A model generated the notes under the pieces. The model searched no databases, was not told the DNA's origin, and saw only the letters and a program-made list of their open reading frames with translations. A program made the translations under genes and the position numbers. Below are positions 42,581 to 53,351 of a stretch of 64,000 nt of DNA, in pieces. Origin of the DNA: Terfezia claveryi (taxonomy: Eukaryota; Ascomycota; Pezizomycetes; Pezizales; Pezizaceae); the NCBI GenBank assembly GCA_015179025.1, contig WHUX01000221.1, positions 1-64,000 of the forward strand. The letters run 5' to 3'. Position 1 is the first letter of the stretch. The number at the start of each line of letters is the position of its first letter.

Positions 42581-44057
42581 CTTGAATTTGAGGTGGTTAT
42601 ATTTGAAGTCTAGCGCAGCAGGGATTTTGGTGGAATAACTTCATATGGCTTGGGAAACTTGAAGACGCATTACCAAACTAGAAGTTGTATTGTATTAGTT
42701 TATACATATACGTGGAACTTTCACGCAAATGACGTATGCTTAACTATATAAAGCGAATTATGAAGGAATTAACAAGGGGTCTACGGATCAATTTACTAGA
42801 GCTCAACTTGAATCGTTTATATCCAAGTACAGTACTCTTTTGCGCTACGCGCCTAAATAGATGTCTAGGCCTACCGTATACCTACGGTCATGGGCACAAG
42901 ATAAAGTAGTGTGATTCAGGCAAGAGGCCACTTCCAAGCCACGGCCATGGTATGATGGGTGTTTCTGGGCGTAGTTAGGGCGCTATAGGAACTGGTGGCC
43001 TGGTGGATGCTGCCCTATATATACACCCTCCAGCGTGCTCTTGCTACATAGTAGGCCCTCTGGCATGTACCTGTTTTCGTACCAGTCGCGGGCCCCCGCC
43101 CGCCCCAGGCCCGGCACGAAGGCTTGGGCTTAAGTAACTTGCTAGAGGTAGGAGCGACACCGGCACGGCATCCAAATCGTATTTAAGTCCGTTGCCCAAC
43201 GGCTACAGTACTAGTTTTTTGTGCTTGATGAGGGAAATGGTGATGGTCGTCTACATACTGTTTGCAATAGCGCTGACGGCCAGACTCTCAACAATCTCTT
43301 TGTCTCCTCCTGGTGTCTCAGGGGCGCTTTGGCTGGCCAATCAGAACCCCCAGCGCCCGAAGGAGTTACGCTTGGGGTTGGGTGTGATAAAAGTGTTTGT
43401 TTGGCCCAGAATAATTCAAGGTGTGGCGTTCTTTGTGCTGTGACAGATTGTCTGAAACGAAACTCTAGATAGATAAGTATCCATAGAATCCATGCTCCTT
43501 TTCCTGGGCTGTAGATCCTCCCTCCCACCCCCACCCCCACTTTGGTTCCCCTTTGCCTAAAAGTCCTAGACATCACGTCTTATAAAGACAACAAGGCAAT
43601 ATACCTTGTTACGGCTAGTTGGAACGAAACCTGCCTGTGTATCTTTATCCCTACAAAGCAATCTTCACCATCGTTTCCAGATACATATACACCATAATAA
43701 TTAGCATTTGTTAAATTATTTATCACCTATTCTACATCAACATTCGATATTTCTATGGGCCAAATTTTAACTGTGTGATTGACGCATTAGATATCCCGGA
43801 ACGTGAAAACTTCGCAAGAACCCTTGACTAATATATTGAAATTCAGTGACTGCACAGGTTGACTTATATTTGCAGGTGGTTCCCCCAAGAACAACATCGA
43901 AACACAAAACGACTCTAGGCCTTTTTGTTTCTTCTTACATCTAAGCAACACTGACATTCTCCCAAGGCAGCCGCAGGAAGTTGACAGAACGTCACCTGTA
44001 ACCGAACTGCTCTAGGACTGGATCCTTTCTCTTATACTGCAGTTCAGAACTTACAAG
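42581..44057. other. Gene-free stretch before the RGG gene
   Basis: AT-rich relics, a GC-rich patch (43085-43125), and a likely leader from about 43870 (CT/CA-rich) to 44057. An 83-codon plus frame (43192-43443) shows no motif. Confidence 0.4.
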
Positions 44058-45296
44058 ATGGTTAATAATAGTTTTCACAGCACATCATATCCCCGCGGTG
44101 GTGATGGTAGCGGAAAGAAATCCCGGGGTCGGGGCGGCCCCTCAAGTCGAGGTTGGGAACAGAAACAACATAGATATCAGAAACCTAATCATGGTGATAC
44201 GCAAGGAGGCGGAAGGGAGGGTAATGCTAACCAAAGAAATGGTCGGGAAACTGGTAATGGAATCCAAAAACACTACAAAAATCAACACCAAGGACAGCAT
44301 CGAAACGGATACAACAATAAAAGCCACCCTTCCCAAAGCGTTAATTCCAATCAAGGAGGGCATGGCCGTGGCCGTGATGGGCGGGGTGGGCATGGCGGGC
44401 GGGGTGGGCATGGCGGGCGTGGCGGGCGTGGCGGGCGTGGCGGGCGTGGTAACTTCAGTAGCACGCAGGAACCACACTGGCAGTCCGCACCTCCACACGG
44501 CGGGTTCAACGGACGCGGGCATGCCCAAAGCCGAGATCGTGGTAGAGGGCGTCACTCAACCCCTTTCATCAATCCCTTCCGTCAATCCACGCTACCCGGT
44601 AACCTCGAGGTGATCGGCAATAACAACTATGACGACTACGACGCAGATGATTCATCTAGCTCCGACAACGGATGGCATTCTGCACCATCCCATCAACGTG
44701 GCTGGCCGGTGGAGAACCCACTCGAGCAAATTACGTGCAGCCTTGATAATATCCTTTTCCAGCTTATTAACAACACACCCCAATATAGGTCTACAATCCG
44801 CCGCTTCATGGATGGATATACGGGGCCGGAGGACCTCGAGTTCTGGATGAATACCATGGGTGTGGAATATATGAACTGGGAAGTCCTGCATGAGGTGGAT
44901 AATTTAGGGCTGCAATTTCCCCCAGGGTGGAATGGTGTAGTGAGGGAATTTGAAGAGAGGAGGATGGAGTCGAATTATTCAAGCCAGTATCTCGGTGGTG
45001 CTACTACTGGAGGCCTCAACTTTCAACAACCATACTATCCCAATAGCTTCAGATCGGAAAGACATGGGGGCACGTTTGCAACGCCAGCCGCGGCAATATT
45101 GAGGCCAAATTCAGACCCAAACTGGCCGCCGCCTGTAGCTCCAAAGTTTGCGTTACCAGGGACACAAACAATATTCTCATGCGACGCACATCCGCAAGTT
45201 CCCACTGCCAACCCTGGAGTTATTGCACTAACCATACCGTCAGCAATGAGTCACGTTCGAATCCCCGCGGTAGATACTTATCGATTCGGACCATGA
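44058..45296 (+). CDS. RGG/Gly-rich protein of unknown function
   Basis: A single open frame of 412 residues. The first 165 residues are disordered and basic, with repeated GGHGGRGG and RGRG units (about 100-135), the classic RGG type that binds RNA and is methylated on Arg. An acidic patch follows (DDYDADDSSSSDN, about 195-207). Residues 220-305 look folded (SLDNILFQLINNTPQYRSTI, GPEDLEFWMNTMGVEYMNWE), and the C-terminal 100 residues are Pro/Asn/Thr rich. I do not recognise the folded part. A role in RNA binding is inferred from the RGG tract only. The upstream leader is CA/CT rich and the frame is undamaged, so it is probably a real gene. Confidence 0.65.
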   Translation: MVNNSFHSTSYPRGGDGSGKKSRGRGGPSSRGWEQKQHRYQKPNHGDTQGGGREGNANQRNGRETGNGIQKHYKNQHQGQHRNGYNNKSHPSQSVNSNQGGHGRGRDGRGGHGGRGGHGGRGGRGGRGGRGNFSSTQEPHWQSAPPHGGFNGRGHAQSRDRGRGRHSTPFINPFRQSTLPGNLEVIGNNNYDDYDADDSSSSDNGWHSAPSHQRGWPVENPLEQITCSLDNILFQLINNTPQYRSTIRRFMDGYTGPEDLEFWMNTMGVEYMNWEVLHEVDNLGLQFPPGWNGVVREFEERRMESNYSSQYLGGATTGGLNFQQPYYPNSFRSERHGGTFATPAAAILRPNSDPNWPPPVAPKFALPGTQTIFSCDAHPQVPTANPGVIALTIPSAMSHVRIPAVDTYRFGP

Positions 45297-47735
45297 GCAT
45301 GATAAGTGGAGTTGCGTTTGGAAAGTGCGGATTTATAAGGTTGGATGAGTATTAGATGTATTTAAAGTTCTGTATATTGGCGGGCATACCCTGGTTTTTT
45401 TTTTTTTTTTTGTTGGCGTACCGGTATAGCATTTTTTTTTTCTTTGGCATATGCCGCATTTTTCATGTCTAATTGTGTTGAACGAGTTGAATATATATGT
45501 TATATATATAAATGGATTCATGATTACGGGAAGAGGTCATATTAGCAGTCAGATGCCCTCTATGAACAATGTTCTTGATATTCTCGTAATGCCTCCAGGA
45601 ACATCGGGAATGGCCAGTAATAACTATCACTAAACCAATCCTTGTTACCGATTTCAACATACTTGATGCTATATGGCTCTGGGTGGCCATGTTCAGCACG
45701 CTTCTTTCCCAGTACATCGTCCTTGCGTCTCTTATGGCATATTCCAACTGGTCAAGAGCTTCTTGGATGTAGGGCTCCACCTCATTCCTTCGGAACCGTG
45801 TTGGCAGCCAGAAACTTCGAGAGAGTAATCGGCAAAGATGGTCAAGAGAGGTTCCATTTCGAGATCTCTAGGAACCCCAGGTACCCTAGACCATCGGAGT
45901 TGTAGTATCCCCAGGTTCCTGGCCATCCGGGTCTATCGATCAATGGACCAATATTTTTTATTCCATTGTCAACGGGTATTGATACTAATGCCCTCCACGT
46001 TATTTCTTCCCGGAAACCGCTAAGAATATTGGATTGAGATCCTTCAAAGTTTGTGCTAAATCATTACACAGCCCATTCTTCCTATTCTTGTATGTAGGTG
46101 GGAACACTGAGATGAGGTCAAAGAAGAATACCTGCCCAGCTGCCTCCTGCCTATCAAAGGTGAGGGGAAATGTGTTGTGCTGCTTGGGGCCGCCTTATGC
46201 GGCGGAGTCAGGACGGTATGGTACTGGGTATATTTTGTGGTGATGAGATTGCTGTAGATGTGAAATCTTTTCGGATGCAAAGATCTCACTCGTACATATC
46301 TAGTTAGTGCTGTGGAATTATTTGATTAATGTTGATAGTATGGAGTGCAGATTTGTATATATGAGAGGGCGTGGGGTTTGGTCGAGGAAAGGATTATACA
46401 GTATGTATTAACAAAAAAAAAAAAAAAAAATGCTGGGATTTATTTTTGCTTAATCATATCCTCATTATTCGTTTCTGTTTCCGTAGTACAGCTAGGTGGC
46501 AAAAAAAATTCATACCCTCCCCGGCCAAACGTTGCATATTGGAGGATTTTGTAATTGGTTCAGGAATATGATATTCTATGCATTTTATGCAGGCATGAAT
46601 TTTTTTGCTAATTGAACTGTACTGTATATAGTTAGTCTGCTTTCTAAAAAATCCTAGAATTTCAAAAGGGTTTCTATCCTACATCAGCTGTTATAAGTTA
46701 AATAAAGGGTTGTGGGTGAATTTTAAACTAGTAAAGGTCCCACAAACTTATGAGCAAAACTACCTTACCTATTCGAGAACCGACTACTCTATAGCGTTAG
46801 TCTCTACGAGAAAACTTGTTTGTGCCAAACCATAGCGTTAGCTATATGTAACCCCCATTTGGTGCAGCAACAAACTTTTTTATTTTTATTTATTTTTTTC
46901 TTCTGCTCCCCTTTTCTTCTCTCTTTTGTATGAATAAAAGACCCGAATACATACACACTCACAGGAGCTTGACCTCCTAGGTAAATAGCCCCCAGAAGAG
47001 CTTCCCCCCCCCACCTTTTTTTTTTTTCGCCCTACCCGTATCCTGTATTTTTTTTTTCTTTTTTTCCGGCGCTGGAATGTGTGACGTTGACCCCCAAGCT
47101 AGAAATTACCCTTCAGATATTGAAGCATGCTGATATGTAAAACATTTCCAACCAATGTGCCTCTAAAGTGATGAGGAACCCAGAGAAATGCTCAAGGGAA
47201 GGGGAACGGGAAAAAAAAAAAAATATATATTAAAACGCGTGATCCCAATATAACAACAAACTACTGGGGCTACCTAATAACCTAACCGTTATACAATTAC
47301 CCCCCAACATAGATAATGTCCAGCTCCTCCGTTCATGAGAAATACCCTACCATATACCATTTGCTTGGCTTTGAATAAATACTTTTAGAATTGGAATTCC
47401 GTTGGTTCTGACTTGTGTGTTTGTCCTTACCTCTGACCTATATTCATCAACAATAACGAGAGATTGAGCAAGATCTGTAGCTACCATATTAATGGCTAGC
47501 GGATCCAATACCTTGTTTTGTGTATGATAAGCCGAATACACCAAAGGATTTGGACCTTCAGGATGTGAATTTCGCAATAATTAGGCTATATAATTTCTAT
47601 GTAGTACATTGCAAAAGCATACACAATACGTATGATACGGTAAACATCAAGTTTTACAGATTATATAACCAAAAGGCACCCTGAAACACCCTGCTTCAAA
47701 TGCCAAGAAATTCAGTACATTCATCTCCAAAAAAA
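45297..47735. other. Gene-poor stretch with homopolymers
   Basis: T runs at 45393 and 45433, an A run at 46411 and further T runs at 46870-47070. Overlapping minus frames at 45469-45926 (for example EPYIQEALDQLEYAIRDART) look like fragments of a lost gene, but I cannot name it. Confidence 0.4.
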
Positions 47736-50423
47736 TCACATCCCCATCAACTTCTCCCCAAACACCTGTGTCCACTTCCCCACCAACCTCTCCTCTTCCG
47801 TCTCCTCCACCCCACCGTCTCCCCCGCCCCCTGGCCTCATCGTCTTCCCCCCAAAAAATTCATAATACCACCTTGGGATACTAACCGGCCTCCCACCCTT
47901 TTTCTTCTCCTGAATTAACTCAACTTCCCCCCTCACCCCATCAATAACACTGAACACCTGGCTCCGGGACATCTCCCTGACCGGAGAACCCATAATGGAG
48001 ATCTTTCGTGTGAGCGGCAACTCAGCGGTCCAAAAGTCAGCTGCGGAGATACCGTGCGCGGATTGCGATTCAGTAATGTTTTGAGGGAGGAAAAATGAAG
48101 ACGGGATTTGCGGGGTTGCAAGCCAGGTGAAATAGGCCGAGATGTATTCTTCTGCTTCGGCTGGTTCTGTGCGTGATTGTAGGTTGGAAGGGGTGGTTTT
48201 CGCATTCTGGGGCCGGAATGGTAAGAGTCCGTTATTACCCTTAAACGCATCCTGCCACTTTAGAAACACCTTGTCAAATCGCTTCGTTGGGCTTTCCCCG
48301 CCGTTGCGGTCGCGCCTAGTTCGACTTCCCATGCGCAAGAGCTGGAGGTAACTTCTCCACGCGCGGTCCATATCGACAAGCCGGCAATCTCGCCAATTAT
48401 TGCGTATGTGATAGATGTGATGCAGGGGGCGAGTTTGGCAAAGGTCAGAGAGTACAAAATAGTGTCTCGGTCCACGGGGAGGTTCCAAGGTTGGGTGTGC
48501 CTTTTCATTTTTCATGACTGCTAGGTAGTCCTCCGGTTTCCTGAACTGGTGCGGTGCAGCATCGGCGTCGGAAATAGTGGTTTCGATGGTGGGCTTCTTC
48601 TCAGCAGCGACGCGGCGGATGAAGATGTTGTCAAGTTTGATGTCCTCATGGCAGTACCCTTGGGCATTGTCGTCAATTCGTTGAGGGCGTCTAGCCCGGG
48701 GGATTCCGTGGTGCTGCTTATTGTCGTCGGTAAACTGGGAGGTACCCCGTTCGCTGTACCACTTGCCTTGGACGAGCAGCCATTGGAATTGGTTGCGGTC
48801 ATGCGTGTCTTCTTTGGTGTGGTGCATTCGAGTGAGGGCTTTAAGGACACCGTGTGAAAATAGTGGGCGGTAGAGCCAATCTAGGTCCGCCGGTGAGAGC
48901 CCAATCAAGGGTAAGACCCCGAGAAGATGGTTCGCCTAGAGCTGTTAATGGTTGTTCTGCACAATGGGGTGAATCAACCTTACATCACCACCATCCAAGA
49001 GCGGCAAGACTATTCCCCAAGACTCAACATCTGTGCTCAGGTTCCTGAGGATCTTTTTCACCTTTTTCTGTCCGGAGGGTGTGATATCAGGATTCTCGTT
49101 TACCTCCGTCAGCTCCTCGATCTTCATTTCCTCTACCAGTTCAGTAACTTCCTTTAGCGCCATACTCTCCAACCACGTCTCTCTCGCAGCATCTTTCCCT
49201 GTCTGTTGTTTTAGCTGGGATCGCTTCCGTTTCGAATTTCCTGTGAGTGCCTTCTTCCTTGGTTTATCCTCAACATCTACCTCCGTAATCTCAAAGTCCG
49301 GTAAGTAAAATACATCCAGCACCTTGATCAACTCCCCTTCCTCCTGTTCCTCCTCTATCGACCACCTTTCAATTTTCTTATTATTTATTGCTGTGCAGTT
49401 CATTCCCCTCTCTACTAGTAGTCGTTCAACTACCTCCCTGAAAGGTGTCCACTGCCTCAGACTCGCCGCAACCTCAACCGGCCACTCCATCCGATGATTC
49501 CGCCACACCGTATCATACTTCGAAACCTTCCCACCTGATCCCTTTGGTGACCATCCCCACAAATTCCTATCCTCTACAAGCACACTCATCCCACTCGTCC
49601 AGTCACTCTCTCCTGTGATTATCCTATTCAAAGCCCTTGACTCAGACAACACCTTCGACCTGATGTCCCGAGGAACAGGCTGCGACCTAATCGTTGTGAA
49701 AAAATACTTGAAAACAACCTTTGTATTTTTGAGCGGTACAGACTCATAAATGAATGTTCTACCCTCGTAGCCTTCTTTGAGGGCAGATATGTACCTGTAC
49801 AAGGGCATTGGTGACTCGTTTGGGTGAGTGAAATTCATTCGGAAGATATCCGCTCGGCCCTGCCTGTATGGGGTGAGTTCGAGTTCGGGGTTCATCCCTT
49901 CCATGTGATATATCATGTGATGCTCTGGGTCAGAGGTGTCCACTGGGTATGTTTGACCCTGTACATAGCGCGCAGGTTGGGCACCAGACATTCCACCGAA
50001 TATTCGGTAAATAACGAAAACAAAAACAAGCGTGCAAATTACCAAAATGGAGTGTGCGCTTCCCCGACTTGCATTCCATTTCCCCAGCACGGGCGACATT
50101 GGGATGGTCTGGTAGTCCGCCGATATACGCCCGAATGCTGGTTCAAGTGCCCTTCTGAACCGGCGCCCTCCCGCGGTCACATACCGCGATACATAACGGT
50201 ATATATGCCGAACATAGTGCACCGGCGACAGCACAATACTCGTGACTAGGAGCAGCAAATATGATGCCCCTGCTGGGCTGCCCGATGAAGCCAGAGTATC
50301 TTTCAACGGTGTATCGGCCCGGAAATGCCGGCCATCATCGATACCCGCGCCCGAGGTTGAGTCCAAAAGAGTTGAACCTGCTGCCCAAGAGTTCTTCCTA
50401 CAGGGAGTAACCATTGCGTTCAA
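47736..50423 (-). CDS. Membrane-anchored protein-kinase-like protein
   Basis: Two exons, 50423-48984 and 48935-47736, with a 48-bp GTAAGG...CTCTAG intron, give about 879 residues. The splice joins LLDGGD to ANHLLGVLPLIGLSPADLDW in frame. Two hydrophobic segments near residues 55-75 (YLLLLVTSIVLSP) and 125-145 (ILVICTLVFVFVIYRIF) should anchor it. The middle has an acidic, Lys-rich stretch (about 375-455). The second exon has a kinase-type catalytic loop, GYCHEDIKLDNIFI (HxDxKxxN pattern), but the metal-binding DFG site is VLSDLCQTR, and no Gly-rich loop is obvious. It may be a divergent kinase or pseudokinase. Known relatives, if any, are fungal hypothetical proteins; the substrate is unknown. 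Confidence 0.7.
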
Positions 50424-51026
50424 CGCTCAAAAGTGTGCGGTATGTTTGGATTTGTTGTCGTAAATCAATAAATCAATGCACCAAACTGGGTATTTTGCCA
50501 GGTATTAGAAAGGGGGGGGAAAGGCGGAGGGGGTCTTAGACTAGGGATCCTAGATGAGTATCTGCCCCTAGTTCCCTCCTGCCAGTCCTCCACCAAAAGA
50601 TCCAGGGGAGAAAAGAAGATACGAAAGAAATGGGAATAGTGTAGAAGGAAAATAGCAAGGTAGCTATTGGGTAGAGGACGCGCCACAGCAGTGAAACCAA
50701 GGAATTCCCGAGCATCTGGGCACGGCCCGGACTCTCTAACAAAAAAGCCAACGATTCCCGCGTGCGAAGAGGATCGTGGAGTGATATTTCCAGGACGGCT
50801 AGTACATGAATGCTGGATCTTCGTCTTCATACTGCCGAAACTAATCCTACCTTCAAACTAAAGGAAAAAACGATCCAAAGCTACAACAGCCGGGGGTATA
50901 TTTGAAACAGCACTGGCAACTCATTGTGAGCTCCGCTGGCAGGGCTCTCGCGTTTGTCGACCCCTGGGGCCGGCCGCTTGGGGCATGTCCATAAACTGGA
51001 TTTCGAGGCCTTGAGGAAATCATCTA
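50424..51026. other. Non-coding
   Basis: Upstream region of the kinase-like gene. No frame with a recognisable product. Confidence 0.4.
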
Positions 51027-51118
51027 TGTGAGCGTACAATACAATATAACTATCGGTGTCTAGGCAAACCTGGCACCCAGTGATCACGTTTTGTCCTAGC
51101 GGTTACAACTCTCCAACA
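51027..51118 (+). repeat. Short LTR-like repeat, copy 2
   Basis: 92 bp from TGTGAGCGTACAATA to CTCTCCAACA, matching 14748-14834. GGTTATGAGCCCGG follows at once (51119-51132), the same half-initiator-tRNA complement used by the copia element. That fits an LTR end plus primer binding site of a small or decayed copia-type element. Confidence 0.6.
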
Positions 51119-51192
51119 GGTTATGAGCCCGGTGCACATGAGCACAAGTTCGATTCCGTGAGAGAGCGCTAGGACAAAAGGAAGGGTATTAC

Positions 51193-51282
51193 TAGCCTCG
51201 TACCCAGGTTAATATATTCAAATTTGTAGCGTTCGTGACGTCGCAAATCCCAAGAGACAACAGACTGGTTACTACGAGGCTA
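51193..51282. repeat. TAGCCTCGTA inverted-repeat element, copy
   Basis: 90 bp from TAGCCTCGTACCCAGGTTAA to ACTACGAGGCTA. GGGTATTAC lies on the left (51184-51192) and again one base beyond the right end (51284-51292), a likely 9-bp target duplication. The centre reads GTTCGTGACGTCGCAAAT. Confidence 0.8.
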
Positions 51283-51354
51283 GGGGTATTACGGAACCAG
51301 GTAGTCTCGGCACCAGCAGTACAGCAATGCAAACTAGTCTGGCTAGCACTAAAT

Positions 51355-51398
51355 GCAAACCTGGCACCAGCGATCACGTTTTGTCCTAGCGGTTACAA
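51355..51398 (+). repeat. Short LTR-like repeat, fragment
   Basis: GCAAACCTGGCACCAGCGAT then CACGTTTTGTCCTAGCGGTT ACAA, the second half of the 51027 unit. Confidence 0.6.
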
Positions 51399-52081
51399 CC
51401 AGACTAAGGCAAAACAACCGCGCGAGTTGTCTGCCCGATACCAAGCCTTGTGCAAGCCCACGGCCGATACAACTTTACTCTTTACCGGTAACTCTCGCGC
51501 CAGGGATCTGGGTATGGAAATCATAGTTAGGTTGGGAAATACAAGCAATGCATCAAACGTACCTAACACGTGACGCTTGTCGCAATCACACCGCAGCGGG
51601 CTTGGCGCAAAAGCTATATCTCTTCTCTCCTCACTCTCTTTGCCTTTTGGCTTAGATCAAGTGTAGTATCTGTTCTTTTCAGTTTAATCTCTGAAATGTC
51701 TCCATGCGAGACTTTTGTTGATTAATCTTATTTTTGTCAAGAGGATTGGGCTCCCTGGGTCTTTACCTATTGGTTTAATCCACTGTGGCCTTGGTATTAC
51801 ACTGCCTCCAAGTGCCACGACGCGAGCTGTGAATGTTGTATTTGCTTTTCATTGAGACCTGGTCACTGTGCTGGAGCTCGAGGAAAATATGGGTTTGTTC
51901 AAGTATGCTTGCCCTTCTTTTACAATAAATAGCCCTTACAGGTCAAGGTCCAGCATGTCTATATCATGTAGACGATTACAGGCACTCACCGTACAATTAC
52001 CTAGATGTGGACTTGGGGCCGCAATTCATTGAAGGATATGGCGGGTTGAACATACAGCTAGGGAAGGGGCGAATATTGCAA
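51399..52081. other. Non-coding
   Basis: No feature recognised. Confidence 0.4.
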
Positions 52082-52285
52082 ATAAGGCAAACAAGACTTC
52101 CGTATTGGCGAATCCAGAGTAAACATGGGTGTAACCAGACTACATAGGTGTGGTGAATATGCAACAATAAAGCTAGTATTGCATAACCCTGGACTAATGC
52201 TAGGGTTCTATGCAACCCTAGCTTTATATCCACCACAACCATGTTTACCCTGAATTCGCTAATACGGAAGTCTTCTTTGCCTTAT
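52082..52285. repeat. 204-bp near-palindrome, foldback element
   Basis: 52082-52128 is the reverse complement of 52239-52285 with four or five mismatches. Pairing continues inward through GTGGTGAATAT and AAAGCTAG...GCATA(A/G) to a loop near 52190-52200. No coding capacity. It may be a miniature foldback transposon. Confidence 0.88.
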
Positions 52286-53351
52286 ACTACATTTACTTCC
52301 TTCTATGACAGTGCAGCCAGCTCAAGCCTATTTCCGATTGCACATACCGGGGAGGGAAAAGAAGATATGTATAAAGAATAGGAGTAAATTCCAAAAGGGG
52401 GGGTGCCGGGGGGGTGCCAGGGGGGCGGAAGTGGCAGCGCGAACCAGCCGCACCTCCGTTTATCCTCCGGTTTTGCTACCTTCTGTTAAATAAGCAAGCC
52501 TTCATAATGTACTTTGTGACGAGCCTACTTATGTCTATACCCACTGCTATTCCCAATGAGATTCATCCTGCGTTCCTTACATGGGCAGAATCGCACCCAG
52601 TTTGCGAATGAGAGCGGTATGACGATTACTTCCCGAATATAAATTTATGTCTAACCCTCCATGGTAAGGGGGCAAAAGCAATAGTAGCCAAATGAGAATA
52701 AGTTATTCACTCTGTTTTAGCTCTATTCAGCCATTACTCTCCACCAAAGCAGGTCAGACCATAAGCACAAGCTCAATGATCAGACCGTTTTTTTTTTTTT
52801 TTTTACTTTTCTTTCTGTTTATCTCATCGCATTTTACTCTTTTTTTTGTTTTTTTAAATTTTTTTTTTGGCCCGTTGCATTTTATTTTTTTTTTTGTTTG
52901 CTGGTGTGAATTTCGCTCGTATTTTGGGATTGTTTATTTGAGGGTGCAGTCATTGTTTTATATGCAACGTCGATGGTGATAATTGTTTTGTATGCAACGT
53001 ATATAGAACATTTCGTGAGACTGAACATGCGACGGTGAACTATCGTGAGTTTAGTGAATGGGTCTGCCTCACCCAGCTATAGCGGCCCATTGCCGGGTGG
53101 GCAGCATTGCTGTATGGGTCGAAACAACCTCAATTTGCCCTCTCTGGATACCAAGTCAATGTATTGAAGAATCAAGATAACTACTACTATTCATGGTGTA
53201 ACTTCGTTGGCATTGTATCCCGGGTCATGAGGTTCGCTAATTTGTATTATGACAAATCCTCAAAGTCCCTTCTGTCAACTCTCCGTTCCGACACTCCCTT
53301 TAACTCCTTATTATGTACATGCCTAGCCTGCCTCACTGTTGTGAGCTGCCC
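52286..53351. other. Non-coding, long T runs
   Basis: Poly(T)-rich sequence at 52790-52900 could be the tail of a minus-strand retroposon or simple low complexity. No gene. Confidence 0.4.

Noticed and set aside
43192..43576. Hydrophobic 83-codon frame, possible small membrane protein
   Set aside because: No start context, no conserved motif, and equally long frames overlap on both strands.
44098..44613. Val/Gly/Ala-rich alternative frame over the RGG tract
   Set aside because: It is a frame shadow of the GGCGGGCGTGGC repeats. The RGG frame is three times longer and continues into ordinary sequence.
51098..51178. tRNA gene (perfect 7-bp acceptor-like pairing TCCTAGC/GCTAGGA and a GTTCGATTCC box)
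   Set aside because: No good D arm or anticodon arm can be drawn and the T arm is one base short. The first half is part of the repeat unit ending CTCTCCAACA, which recurs without the second half.
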